From positions 118,677,112 to 118,741,111 of the forward strand of contig NC_090320.1 of the NCBI RefSeq assembly GCF_040869045.1: a stretch of 64,000 nucleotides of DNA, read 5' to 3'. The translations under genes and the position numbers were made by a program. The DNA comes from Eurosta solidaginis. Lineage: Eukaryota > Arthropoda > Insecta > Diptera > Tephritidae. This document shows, one piece after another, positions 43,706-54,590 of the stretch; positions within the stretch are counted from its first letter, which is position 1; every line of letters begins with the position of its first letter. The notes beneath the pieces are model-generated. The model was not told where the DNA came from. It was given only the letters and a program-made list of their open reading frames with translations, and searched no databases.

Positions 43706-44167
43706 TTACAATATATACTTACATACATCCGCATCGAAACTGTTTTCCATTCCAGAAGGAAAATCTCCCATTAGCGCTGCAACTCGTTCGGTGGTTGTGC
43801 TGATGCTCGTTTTTTCTGTGTGCCCTCCGCCCCTACGATATACCTCTTTTTTTTCGTTCTTCAACTCACATCGGGACTTCCGTTTAAGGGAATCGTATTT
43901 ATCCCTTAAAGATATCCATTCTCGGAATAGTCCTGACTTGGCACCAAACTCATCAGACAACATTTTCCATGTATTCTCCGTTTGCTTCCATGTTACAGCG
44001 TCTGACCTTTTAATTTCTAAAATATGGCGCTGGTTTTCTAACAACTCTTCATTATTTGAAAATTTCTTTCCTCTTTTTCGTTTGGACTGTTCATTCATCC
44101 TCTTTATTTTTATATATAAATTAAAAACTTTATCTTCCACTTTCTGATTGTCCACAATATAATTCAC
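43706..44167 (-). CDS. Harbinger-associated Myb/SANT-like protein
   Basis: 153 codons. After a basic N-terminus (KIKRMNEQSKRKRGKKFSNN) there is a Myb/SANT-like trihelix: LLENQRHILEIKRSDAVTW, then TWKMLSDEF and FREWISLRDKYDSLKRKSR. Such proteins are the second gene of PIF/Harbinger elements; they bind the transposase and subterminal DNA and bring it into the nucleus. It ends near the right terminal repeat, divergent from the transposase gene. The frame is open, but the N-terminal Trp of the first helix is not evident and the partner transposase is dead. Confidence 0.55.
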   Translation of the reverse strand: MNYIVDNQKVEDKVFNLYIKIKRMNEQSKRKRGKKFSNNEELLENQRHILEIKRSDAVTWKQTENTWKMLSDEFGAKSGLFREWISLRDKYDSLKRKSRCELKNEKKEVYRRGGGHTEKTSISTTTERVAALMGDFPSGMENSFDADVCKYIL

Positions 44168-44836
44168 AAATCAAATAATTTATTTGACATAAACAGCTGA
44201 TTTGCTGTCACACGTATAGCCATTCTAGAAAAAAAATGTGAAAGTAGTAGCGTTTTCATATGACGTTGCCGTAACTTCATCAAATGCAAGGTTTAATTTA
44301 CAGGGCAGATGAGAAAATGAAAGTCGTTAAAGTTCACTTTAAAGTGAGGAATAATTTATCTGGTCGGTAAGTTAATTGATCTTTATTGGGTGGATGAGAA
44401 AACGGCCCGAAGTCAAATATCGACTGTCAAGAATGATACAAAATTAAAGTAAAGTTGCTGTAATTGGACTAACTACATAAGCAAAACAACAACATATGTA
44501 TATTACAAATCTTGCTAATGAGTTCACTAATTTTCTACAAAAAAAAAAAAAAAAAAACAACTTTGATGAAAAACTAAACCGGAAAAAATTCCTATTATAT
44601 CCATTCGCATGCGGGTATAATTAGTAGATATCAAACCGATATCATTAAAACTACTCATTTAAGAATACAAGTAATGCCTTGAATTGAGTTTCATACAATG
44701 GTTCTAAACCATTGCCTAAGAAAATTAGTTTAGTGTAATTTTACAATACACTAATGAATGGAAATAAACAAAATCCATATACGTAATATGTGCACTTCTT
44801 TTTTTCCAATATTAATAATATTTTTTCAGTTTAATT

Positions 44837-44901
44837 GCTTTCCCTTATTTCTCATAATAACTCACAACATTTTTTGTTGGGTATTATGAGATAAGGAAAG
44901 C
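44837..44901. repeat. Perfectly centred hairpin
   Basis: GCTTTCCCTTAT... pairs with ...ATAAGGAAAGC across a T-rich loop (ACATTTTTTGTTGG). The stem is about 27 bp with a few mismatches. It may be the core of a miniature element. Confidence 0.55.
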
Positions 44902-45404
44902 ACCACAACAACAACACTTCAATTTCGCCGTGTGGTTTTGCCATATAAGCAAAATAAATGAACCCCAATTTTCAGTATGCGTGTTCCCGAGGCGACAATT
45001 TTTTTCATTAATATTCACAATTAAATGATTCATGAATATTTTACTGAATCTTTTTGTAAAAATAACCACGAATGGCAAATGAAATATGGAAAACGCGAAA
45101 AGTCAAGAATAACTTACAATTAAAAATTATTTAGCAAGAGTTTTTGTCGAATTCTACAAAAACTAGCCTGAAATGCGAAACTTTTCTTGGGTGGCAGGAA
45201 TCTTGTGACAAAAGTAGTCACAAAATAAAAATAAAGCTACAAACTTTCGATCATATTCGAAATAACACATTTTTCGGTCGCAGTCCAAATTACAAGTTTT
45301 CGGCCTTAGCACAGAAAGTGGAAAATAAGCGTTCGCCACCAAATCAAAATTAATCTTAAAGTAAAACATTTTGTTAAAATTAAAACCACAAATAACAAAA
45401 TAAA

Positions 45405-45590
45405 TTCAATCTGGCACGGAGACCCGTCATTTCCGTCTGGATGTTAAATCTCATAAAGTTAAAATCTGGAATGGAGACTTGGTCTCTTTGTCCAGATGGA
45501 AAATAATCTTGCAATCGCCCAAATCTGGAACGGGCACATGTCCTCTTCGTCCAGACTACGAAAAACTCGAGATCCAAACGAGGTTTATAC
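45405..45590 (+). repeat. Three tandem stem-loop units of about 60 bp
   Basis: Each unit starts AATCTGGNA(C/T)GG and, 25-30 bases later, has the inverted TCCGTCTGGAT, TTGTCCAGATGG or TTCGTCCAGACT. The middle unit also pairs GAGAC with GTCTC inside the stem. Conservation of pairing with sequence drift suggests the hairpin is the repeated unit. Confidence 0.6.
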
Positions 45591-46210
45591 TAATAAAGTG
45601 CGTTGAATTATAACCCGTTCTTGTTTTCAGCTTTAATATGTTCTTCTTTTCTTTCTACAGTGGCATCTATAACGAATCCAGTACGGGCGCGTTCAGACAA
45701 TATATTTTTTGTTCTGAATAAAAAAAAATATATTTAGTTTTTAAGTACTACATGTGCGTGACAGCTGAAGCATGGAATTCCTCCCACAGATGTTGCTTAC
45801 CGCAAGGGGCCGGCATTTAGGTTAGAACTTAAATATTTATATATTTTATACACGGCCACCCTAATGCATAATTTATTTAGTTGCACATATGTATGTACAT
45901 ACATAAATATTGTTAACACGCATGCATACACACTCATATAGTCACTCACAAAAATAAGCAACATAACACGGGTAACTGAGTTTTCCATCGGATAACAAAT
46001 ATCCCTTGAAAAACCCCCGCACAATCTCCGGTCCGACTCAACGGAGATCATTTTCTTGCTTTCTGTTCTATTTCAACCACAGAGGAAGAAAGTCGCTGCT
46101 GCTGTCACGCCACATATCAAAGGTAATATATTGTACCAACTTAATACAAAATAAACTAATTGTTGTCATTATTAATATCCTACCTGCTTTTTATTTCTTT
46201 TACATATAAA

Positions 46211-46647
46211 AGTTAAGGATTCTTTTATTAAGAATTCCAAAAAAATATATTTTTTGGGTCTTTACGACCTTTATTGAGTCACATCAACAGTAGAACTAAC
46301 TTTACAGAAATTATTATCTTACAACTAAACTTAATTGATTGGCCGACTCCGCTGGCGTCGCTGCTGCTTTTGCTATTCTCCGAATTGGCCAACTTTAGTT
46401 GCGCGTGTTGGGCTTCCGTCTAAATGAATTGGAGCTTTAATTTGCTGACATCGCGTCTGGCAGTTTTGTGGGAAAAGATTGAACTTCCGCTCTAAATAAA
46501 TTTAAGCTAATTTTGCTGACATTGCGTCTTGAGCTTTTGTGTGAAATACTGTGCAACAAAAGTTGCATATCCGCTTTACCTGCATTTATTATTGCTTACT
46601 AATTATTTATTGTTGTAGCAATTGTTAACATATGCCATGTTAACACT
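46211..46647 (-). repeat. 3' LTR of the errantivirus
   Basis: Read on the minus strand it starts AGTGTTAACATGG right after the purine tract and ends CCTTAACT. AATAAAGG near 46275 is the likely poly(A) signal. Both ends carry the TTAAC-type inverted motif usual for gypsy-group LTRs. ATA-rich flank near 46205 suits the group's A/T target preference. Confidence 0.6.
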
Positions 46648-47812
46648 TCCCCTCTTAAAAACATTCGGCCCGAGCGTTGTAAAAAATAAGGTAAGTTATT
46701 AAAATTTATGTATGTGGGCTGCTCGTTTGAAATATCTTTGATCTCACCTAGAGTGATACTTGGTACAGGTATCTGGTTAATGTCAAGATTTGATGAAATT
46801 ACTATCTTGTTTTTGGACTTCTTCCAGAATTTGCAAAAAATTAGTATGATGATTAAAGTAGTCACAACTGCTGCAATTGAAAGTGAGCTGTTCGATATCT
46901 ACTTTAAAAAGATTAAGATTAAGAAGATTTATTCTGCGTATATTCTCTATATGTAACTCTTTCAGAGCCTTGAGGGAAAGTAACTCAAATCGATTCTTTT
47001 CGATTGGTGCAGGTTGCAGGACTGCTGGGATAGCGGGAAATGGTACTATGTCATAGTTAATGTACGTTTGACTATTTATTTTCAGCGCTGAATTATGAAA
47101 GTTGATAAGTTGTGTTCCTGATATATTCTTAAGCTCGCCATCTGTGAATATCTGTCCTTTAAAGCCATTAAGGAGTAATATACCGGTATTTATTTCTTCG
47201 ATTTGGGGAATGGGGTGGCCGTTTCTTTTAATGCAAGTTGAATTAAGACTACTTATTATCCTAGGCATACAAGTTTTAGTACTTGTCAACTAAATGATTC
47301 TGTCTACAAATTTCTATTTTCTTATAGCTATCGCAAAGTTCTTTTTATTCCATAAATTTCTTTTTTTCCTCTTAATATTTTTTCGAATTCCATATCAATT
47401 ATAGTGTTGTCTGCTCTTACAACAGGTCTTAAAAAATTTTTTTGAAAATTTTCCTTAATAACTAGTGGTATTTTTACCAAGTAAAAAATGGTCATATTTT
47501 GACTAATAACATTTATATTGACTATCTTTAGTGCCACTCCCGCATTTTTAAACGGAATTTTCTCATCTTCGAGTTTTTCCATAGCAATTTCAATTTTATT
47601 TAACAATAATGTATTCAATATGTCTTTTTCGCCCATTGTATGGCGTATTTAATATTGGCCAATTCTTCCTTAATTAATCTTATTCTATTTTGCAAGTTGG
47701 TTATTGTTTCGTTTTCTACATAAATATCTTTCCTTATATTATTAAAGAGTATATTTACTATATTTTTAATATTATTAATTTTTTCATTAAAAAGTTCATT
47801 TAAGTTTTCTAC
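46599..47812 (-). pseudogene. Errantivirus env remnant
   Basis: Env is the surface glycoprotein that distinguishes errantiviruses. From 47812 a broken frame (LVENLNELFNEK) leads to 47636-47328 (ILNTLLLNKIEIAMEKLEDE). After a frame break comes 47289-46783 (CIKRNGHPIPQIEEINTGIL, FPAIPAVLQPAPIEKNRFE), and 46865-46599 holds a membrane segment (TLIIILIFCKFW) with a short cytoplasmic tail. The N-terminal region, including any signal peptide, is deleted, and at least two frame breaks are present, so no functional glycoprotein can be made. Confidence 0.75.
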
Positions 47813-48245
47813 TAGATTATTGATTTTACTTTGCTGACTTGGTTACATGTTGTCTTACTCAAGATCAATTTTGTTAATTGATCCCGAAGCTGTTTTATCC
47901 TAATTCTTGTGTTTCCTTTTATTTCCATAAAGTCAACCTTGACGTGGATGACAGCTTCGAGTTCCTTGAGGCTGTCGTTTCCAAGGAAACTATGGAAGGA
48001 TCTTAGTGTGGGGAGAAGGTAAAACTTCAATTTGTTATCGGCGTTAAAAAGATTGAGATAGGTGTGTTCTTTGATTTCCATGTCTCCCGCTATTGATTTT
48101 GCAAAAAAATTTTGTCGTTTCTGATTGGATTGGGAACAATGGAGGACTGTATATAGTTTTTTGTACATCCTGTATCTATTAAAAATTTTACAGTGTGTCC
48201 ACTCTTCAGTTTGCGCTGAAAGTAAGGCAGCGAAGAGTGGTTCAT
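47812..48245 (-). pseudogene. Errantivirus protease fragment of pol
   Basis: ATG at 48245-48243 overlaps the gag stop (ATGA), in the -1 frame usual for gag-pol in this group. The retroviral-type active site reads FLIDTGCTKNYI. A frameshift near 48130 leads to FFAKSIAGDMEIKEHTYLN and FLGNDSLKELEAVI. The frame then enters env sequence; RT is missing. Confidence 0.8.
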
Positions 48246-49618
48246 CCTAAAAAATGTAGGTCTGTTGTGTCTAAGTAATTGTCCTTCTGTTGTTCCTCGC
48301 AGTTGTCAGGAGTGGTATAAGTTTCGTCGTTGTAATAATCTGCATTTATCTGATCGTCATTTGTGTTGGTAGGGGAATATTCCTCAGGTTGGTCGGCATC
48401 AATATGGAAGTTCCTTTGGATTTTGTTTGGGGGAACTGGTGCTGGAGGGTTTCCGGTAGGAGGTCTTTTGTTAGTTGGGTCACTAGGACGCCGCCTATTC
48501 ATATAATTTATGTTACGTGTTCTTAGTGACTGGTCTATATCCATGGGTTCTGGACGTAGCTGAGGCTTCTGAAAGGGCCTCGGTGGTGGATAGTTTGGTT
48601 GCTGACAATAATGATTAGATGGTTGTGGACGTTGGCCTTGACCACTTATATGTGGTGGTTGGTATGGGTCGGTTGCGTACAACCTGGGTTGGGGCATGTA
48701 TGCCAATTCTGGGTAGAATTCATTATTTAGCCTTCTAGGAGGCAAAGGTGGTTGAAATTCCTGCGGCTTTCTACCTTGGCCATTATTGCTTAAAGCATAA
48801 TGTGACCTGAAATTCTGATTTTCTAGTTTAAGGCATAGGTGGAGTGCCTGAGGGAGGTCCGCCGGTTCTCTCATTCCAAGGAGTCTGGGTAGGTCTCTTT
48901 TGAGGCCAAGGACAAAAGTGTCTAGGGCTTTCTCCCTATAAGTGCGGGTTAGTAGGTGCATGGCTTCTGTGCCGACTTCCATGCAGCTTAGTTGGTTTAA
49001 TATTAAGGACAAATGAGAGTATACCCGTTGGTAAAACTCTTGGACCGTAAGGTTACCTTGTACGAGTGAAGTTATTTGGTACTCGAGGGTACCAAGGTCG
49101 CGCTTGTCCGCGTAATGCAGTGTCAGGCATTTTGATATGGCCTGTCAGTCTAATGGAGTGTTGTACGACTCCAGGGCGACATCGGCGTTGCACGCAATTT
49201 TATTTCGTATGACATTAAGTATCCCATAGTATTTGGGAGTTCTTCTTTTGGGCTCGTATATTTGGAGGATTCTGTCCACACTTTTCCTCCAAGATGTGAA
49301 TTCTCCTGGGTTTCCAGAGAATTCCCGAATACATCTTACGACATCCGGAATTTTGTCAAGTTCGGAAACATTACCGGTTAAATTTGTATCGATTGTAATG
49401 TCGGCAAAGTTCGAAAAATTCGCGTTGGGGTTTAGGGCGGCTTGAACTAGGTTCCGCCCCTCGGTTTTCAGGATATTGGTGACTAGCCCTGAGACAATAT
49501 TTATAAGTTCTTCCATTGAAAACGCATTGGGGTTACGAGGAGCTTGCTGACCAGAAGGTGCAGCTGGTGCTTGGGGTGCGTTCAGCATTGGTGGACAAAC
49601 GAGGTTGTTTGGATTCAT
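48242..49618 (-). pseudogene. Errantivirus gag with one nonsense codon
   Basis: Capsid-like structural protein. 49618-49145 begins MNPNNLVCPPMLNAPQAPAA and contains VRCIREFSGNPGEFTSWRKS. A TGA at 49145-49147 (context NTPLD*QAISKCL, probably Trp originally) is in frame with the rest: YREKALDTFVLGLKRDLPRL, then a proline-rich tail (PPLPPRRLNNEFYPELAYMP) and PEPMDIDQSLRTRNINYMNR. No CCHC knuckle is seen, as is common in the 17.6/gypsy group. Apart from the single stop the frame is open. Confidence 0.85.
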
Positions 49619-49880
49619 TTCAACTGTTAAATTTATTTGTTATAATTAATTTTTTCTATTAATAGTAAAATTCAATGAACCGAACCAATTGAAAATCTAA
49701 AGTATAAAAACCTTTCTTTAAGTTTTTCACAAGAAGTGATAAATTTAGTTATTTAAATTTTGGTAATTGATTCTCTTTTATCACAAAAATTTTCTCAGTG
49801 TTGTCACTAATTATTCACAACGGGTTAATTCATCACTCTTTTTATTTTACTTTTTATCAATGTAGCTCTCAATGGAGGGT

Positions 49881-50330
49881 TGTTACTATTGTAGTGTATA
49901 CACACGATCCATGTGCTAGAGTAGCAATGTCACATATATATGTACATAAATATCTACAGACAACCAATGAACATGAGTACTGACCTCCTCCAATGCCATT
50001 GCTTGCATCGGAATCCAGTTAGACAATGAACATTTATAAATGTAAATATTTCTGCTTACCTAACGGAAATCTAATTGGTTGCCCTTCAAAGCATTTCCAA
50101 GCTTTGGAAGTCATGGGAAAACGAAACAAGTAAGGCGGAGTTAGAAACTAAATTTGTGTCATTAAAAATTGTATAAATAGATTAAGATTTTGAATAAAGA
50201 AACAGATTGAATATGAACATCAACCATATGATGACTTTTTCTTTCTCTTAAAAACATTCCGGCAACTTACATCTGTAGGTAGCCTAGAGATCGGCTTTCG
50301 AGCCTTATTCACCCTTTTGCTACCTTAACA
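49881..50330 (+). repeat. Probable 5' LTR of 412/mdg1-like element
   Basis: TGTTACTATT ... CCTTAACA, 450 bp with TG...CA ends. A TATA-like TTGTATAAATAG lies near 50170 and AATAAAG near 50196. The first small ORF follows within 31 bases. No convincing PBS follows the right end, which keeps confidence moderate. Confidence 0.5.
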
Positions 50331-50360
50331 TTTTAAAATTAGAAGAAAATACTGTCTGAA

Positions 50361-50726
50361 ATGACAGACGAACTAAAAAGAGAGTTTGATAGGATATTCG
50401 AAAAATATGCCAAAGCATTGGCAAACGAAGAATATATCCATGAAGGGCCAGATAGTATAAACGACGCTAAATACACACCGATCCCCATATCAGCCGGACC
50501 TAAAAGAATTACCATAGAACAATACAAAGCGAGGCAAAAGAAGCCGCAACAAACACCAGTAAAAACCCAAATCAAAAAGAAGAAGAGGGCAGGACGACAA
50601 TTTAATATTAGAAAAAATAAAGCTATTCTATTTAGTAAACTTAACCCAGAAATTAGTACTGAAAAAATAAAAGATATTATTAAACAAATAAAGAGTTTAA
50701 AATTAAAACAAAATAAAATATTTTAA
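50361..50726 (+). CDS. Small leader ORF of gypsy-type element
   Basis: 121 codons, highly charged (MTDELKREFDRIFEKYAKAL, then QIKKKKRAGRQFNIRKNKAI). No known domain. Position between LTR and gag resembles the small ORFs preceding gag in 412/mdg1-group elements; function unknown. Frame intact. Confidence 0.5.
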   Translation: MTDELKREFDRIFEKYAKALANEEYIHEGPDSINDAKYTPIPISAGPKRITIEQYKARQKKPQQTPVKTQIKKKKRAGRQFNIRKNKAILFSKLNPEISTEKIKDIIKQIKSLKLKQNKIF

Positions 50727-50741
50727 CAAATTAAACAAATT

Positions 50742-50960
50742 ATGGGTTCAGAAAAATCCAAAATAGAACACCTGAAGGCTAATGTAATAAATGAGGTAAC
50801 CCTCGAAAATAACAAAGACAAAAATAATGATTGTTTACAAGTTTTGCTTTGTATAATAACTGCAATCTTTATTATAGACTTTATAATAAAACTTCATTCC
50901 ATCTATAGGAACCAGTTAAAAAAGAGAATACACTGTAATATGAAAAATGACCATATTTAA
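50742..50960 (+). CDS. Second small leader ORF with one membrane segment
   Basis: 72 codons: a charged N-terminus (MGSEKSKIEHLKANVINEV), one hydrophobic segment (CLQVLLCIITAIFIIDFIIK) and a basic end. It starts 15 bases after the previous ORF and ends just before the gag start at 50964. A predicted single-pass membrane peptide; function unknown. Confidence 0.45.
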   Translation: MGSEKSKIEHLKANVINEVTLENNKDKNNDCLQVLLCIITAIFIIDFIIKLHSIYRNQLKKRIHCNMKNDHI

Positions 50961-50963
50961 AAA

Positions 50964-51450
50964 ATGTCTATTTGGCCAAAGCTAGAAGAGAAAATAAAAT
51001 TATCTGAAGAAAAATTCAATAAATCATATTAATGCCTAAACAAGTCACTTAGAGTAAGAGAAGATACATTTTTAAAACATATAGCCTTTCTATATACGGA
51101 ATTAGAAACTATAAGAAGTATTACCAATGCATACTTTGAAAAGCTTACGAAAGAACATAAGAAAATCCTTTTTGAGTTATTCTGGAAAAAAAGACACAAA
51201 TTTTTGAAAATTTTGTTTAAATACGAATACGAAGTTGAAACTCCTCACGATATAGACAAAAACATTGAGTTTCCTATAGAAATTTTTGAAAAGACAATTC
51301 TCAAAGCGTAACAATAATGTCGGGTTTAATTTACAAGTAGCCTCAAAAGCTTTTCCGGAAATTACAAAGAGCTGGAAGCCTTTTTAAAGATTACAGAAAT
51401 CATTTATAACGATTTAGCCGAGGCAAGCAAACCAGCACTTATCTCCTTTA
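50964..51450 (+). pseudogene. 412/mdg1-like gag, N-terminal part
   Basis: From ATG 50964: MSIWPKLEEKIKLSEEKFNK, a stop near 51032, then LRVREDTFLKHIAFLYTELE and FELFWKKRHKFLKILFKYEY. Further stops lie near 51309-51315. After a frame change GNYKELEAFLKITEIIYNDL and AEASKPALISF end at 51450, where Harbinger 2 interrupts. The C-terminal part resumes at 55866. Confidence 0.65.
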
Positions 51451-51661
51451 GGGGTTTTTTTTATTACGCGAGCTCGAAAAAAACGCTCCAACTAGCTAAA
51501 CAATTTTATTATGTTGCTTCACAGCACTGGTGTCAGGTGTGAAAATAGATGTTGCGTTTGTGAAAATTTTAAAAGAAAAACGAAAAAAATTAGTAATCCT
51601 GTCGATTCTATGGTAAATATTTGTATTTAATTGTAAATATTAAATAAAGAGTGTTTATTTA

Positions 51662-52850
51662 TTGTCTAGTTTGTTTCCCTGCCCCGTATACGAAGTGGTG
51701 AACGAAATATTGGAGGCCGTATATGCTAGTTCCAGTTCATCCTCTGAAGATTTGGAAAGCGAAAATGAACAGCATGAGAGGTTTAACAACTTCGAAGGCA
51801 CGCTTGATGCGATGAGCGGGATGGACTTCAAAGCGCACATGAGACTCAAGCGTGAAACAGTGGTGTATCTTACCAGTAATAACAAAAGCTTTTTTAATTA
51901 GTAAATACATTTATAAACTAAAAAAATATTTGATTTCTCTAGCGAGGTATTCCACATCTTCTTTTGTTGCTGACTAGTCTGGTGTTGGAAGATCACGTAT
52001 CACACCCAAGAAATCCATTTACATGTATATATGGTATATTAGCAACAGCGTGACATTTCGCCAACTAGGGAATTTGTTTGGTGTAGCCACATCAAGCGCA
52101 TGGTCCAACGCGTTTCTCGCAATTTGGTATCTATTAGTGATGAATATATCAAGTGGCCAGAAGGCATTCAGCTACAAAAAATGACTGAAAAGTTTTACCA
52201 AAAACAACGTATCCCTGGTGTTATTTGAGCTATAAACTGTACGCACATTGGTATTAACGGCAAAAAGAAATGTACTTCAATCGTAAAAAAACCTATAGTA
52301 TAGTGCTGCAAGCTGTAGTGGATGGCGATAAAAAGTTTATTGATGTAACCTGTGGCGAGCCTGGGTCACTTCATGACTACAGAGTTTTGAGAAGATCCAA
52401 ACTCTATAACGATGCCGTCAGACTACACGAACAAATGTTTGCAGGTTCATATTTTATAATTTGGGACTCGGCTTATCCGACGACGAATTGGTTGGTGTCT
52501 CCATATAAAGACTACGGAAATTTGACTCAAAGTCAGCGAAAATTTAACGAAATCCATTCTTCAACGCGAATGGTTGTTGAAAATACGTTTGGACTTTTTA
52601 AAGGACTTTTCCGAAGACTTATGAAGTTTACGGAACAAACAGATTTGCAGACGATTACATCGTTGTCAGTGCGTGTGTTTTGCATAATATTTGCATCACC
52701 CATGACGATTTGTGTGACGCTGAAGAATATGAAATGGACGATGCAGTTTTCTTTGAGATTGAAGAGGAAATAGAGGAGTCGAATTCCAATTCCAATTTAG
52801 ATAGAAGGGAAAATCTTTTGAATTATTTAAGGCAGCACAATTTAATTTAA
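51662..52850 (+). pseudogene. Harbinger transposase 2, catalytically dead
   Basis: N-terminal part: EVVNEILEAVYASSSSSSED, then MDFKAHMRLKRETVVYL. The helix-turn-helix reads VTFRQLGNLFGVATSSAWSN. The first Asp motif, expected AIDGTH, reads *AINCTHIG at 52228-52250, so Asp is Asn and the preceding Gly is a stop. After a frameshift the core 52270-52773 is open: MYFNRKKTYSIVLQAVVDGD, CGEPGSLHDYRVLRRS, IIWDSAYPTTNWLV (second Asp) and VVENTFGLFKGLFRRL (Glu). Frame changes near 52680 end it. Only the first of the three catalytic residues is lost by substitution. Confidence 0.82.
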
Positions 52851-52934
52851 AATAATCTTTTGACTTGGAAGAATAAATTATTATAAAAATCTGAAGATAA
52901 CACGTTCATTTTCCTTCGACCAATGCTTGTAAGT

Positions 52935-53640
52935 ATAATGGGATGCCAGAAAATTTCCCTCATTACCAAGGTGCTTTATGCGATTCGATGAGGGACTAAC
53001 GGCAAACGCAGATGGCGTTGGAATTGTCATAAGTGGAAAGTGCCTTCCAACGATTAGCTCTTTGATGGATCGGGCGCTTCGGGATATTCATACCTGGGTA
53101 TCTAATTTCTGGTTGAAAACCAACGAGAAGACGGATATGGTCTTGTTTACAAAGAGGTAAAAGGTCCCAAATTGGACTAGGCCTAAGTTAGGAGGGGTGA
53201 CCCTACAATAGAAACCTTGCACAAAATATCTAGGAATCATCCTATACAGTAAGCTGTCATGGAAGCTCAACGTGAGAAGGCCTCAACGGCTTTTTATGCA
53301 TGTAAAAGAATGCTGGGGTGTACGTGGGGCTTATCGCCCTATCTTTCTCATAGCATTTACATTCGAACAAGGCTCGGTGCCTCGGGGCAGCTTGAGCGCC
53401 GACCATGCGGCCATAGTAGTATAGCGTCATCAACCACAAGACGAACAGACTACCTGATTCCCTATCTGCGCTTCAAGGGAGATCTTAAGGCCACAATAGA
53501 GGTGGACGGTTGGCGCAAGGGTGCTCAAATGGCGGTTCCAAAGTAGTGGAAGGAGAAGAGTCTGTGGCACACTGCTGAGATGCGCGGGGCTGTAAAGTCT
53601 CGAAGATTATGTGTAGGTCTTACAACCTTAGACTAACTGG
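52935..53640 (+). pseudogene. R1/LOA-like LINE RT fragment
   Basis: RT catalytic region and thumb: NADGVGIVISGKCL (normally YADD), HTWVSNFWLKTNEKTDMVLF, KYLGIILYSKLSWK, and then frame-shifted ASTAFYACKRMLGCTWGLSP and TDYLIPYLRFKGDLKATIEV. The YADD equivalent is changed to NADG. Both ends are lost. It is nested within Harbinger 2. Confidence 0.75.
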
Positions 53641-54590
53641 TTTGAAATCTTGAATCATTCGATTTTCAGTATATATCGCACCCTAAATTAAAAAGAGTCA
53701 TAACTCTAAAACATTTTATATAGATTTATTAAAGTTAATCCATTCAAGTTAATATTCCTTAACTATTAATTAGTCCCATCTGACTTATTGAAAATCGATT
53801 TTTCAGTAAAGTTCAAAGTTAATAAATAATGTTTGATTTGAAAATTGTTTGCCGATATGAGAAAAATCGAATACAGGTGAAAATTGCAAAACCAAGCATT
53901 GAAAAACGTTTTCAAAAAATTGCAAAAATTAAAGTTAAGAGTTTTTTTTTAAACGGATGACTTTTGCGGTTTTCACCTAATTTTACTTTTTTATAAAAAC
54001 ATGTACAAACACATACGTCATAAAATGGATATAAACGAAAGCTCATGGATCTTACGCAAAGTTCGAATTCTAAACACGAATCCTCAGTTAAATTTAAAAT
54101 TTGTTACTAAGAATTTTTATAATTCTTCTGAGTTTGCAGTTTTGTATTTATTTATTGAATTTAAGTATGACAAATTGTTAGTCCTAATGCAAAAAAGGTC
54201 TACTGTTTTTTGACACCTTTTTTGTACACTCAGCTGGACCAATTTTTTCCCTATAAAGAGAATAAGTTCAAAAGAATATACTCAACTCATCTGAAAAAAC
54301 TGTATACTCAGAAATAATCTAAAAATTCTTAGTGACTTATTTTTAAATTTTACTGAAGATGCGTATTTCAAATACAAATTCTGCGTAAGATCGTGAGCTT
54401 AAGTTTATATCGACTTTATTACGTATTTGTACATGTTATTACGATAACCGATTTTGATTCGGAACAAAGTCGTGTCAAACCTATCACACAAATTTCTTTA
54501 TAAATTCGAATACAAATCGAAAGAAATGAAATAAACGAAATTAGAAATAATGGTAAAAATTTACAAAGCGGGTGGATTGCAGAAAATGAC
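53641..54590. other. AT-rich stretch without recognised genes
   Basis: No conserved frame; only short AT-rich open stretches. Interior of Harbinger 2. Confidence 0.4.

Larger units (their letters stand above)
35009..44408 (+). mobile_element. PIF/Harbinger DNA transposon enlarged by nested insertions
   Basis: The ends are inverted 16-mers GGGCCGTTTTCTCATC (35009-35024) and GATGAGAAAACGGCCC (44393-44408). Left flank TAA fits the family's 3-bp TWA target; the right flank GAA may be a mutated copy. The two genes expected for this superfamily are present near opposite ends: a DDE transposase on plus (35748-36770) and a Myb/SANT-like protein on minus (43706-44167). The 9.4-kb size comes from later insertions: SINE, hAT hairpin, periodic repeat element, LINE remnant and foldback. 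Confidence 0.8.
44409..46210. other. Mostly AT-rich sequence without recognised genes
   Basis: Contains a 65-base hairpin (44837-44901) and a triple stem-loop repeat (45405-45590). There is an isolated mariner-MITE-like end near 45945 (AGTCACTCACAAAAATAAG). A possible splice/LTR-like stretch lies near 45600-45665 (AATAAAGTGCG, then TTTCTTTCTACAGTGGCATC). I see no credible coding frame. Confidence 0.4.
46211..49640 (-). mobile_element. Endogenous errantivirus (gypsy-type with env), pol mostly deleted
   Basis: Minus-strand order: gag, protease, then directly env, a polypurine tract (AAGAGGGGAAG at about 46646-46656) and one LTR. RT, RNase H and integrase are missing between about 47830 and 47810, as is the N-terminal part of env. 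The 5' LTR is absent; the region above 49640 is cut by the LTR that starts at 49881 on the plus strand. Present as an old, defective copy. Confidence 0.82.

Noticed and set aside
45600..45680. LTR end plus PBS (TTTCTACAGTGGCATCTATAAC)
   Set aside because: No LTR partner and no match to a tRNA 3' end that I can support; the second T-rich AG could equally be a splice-like coincidence.
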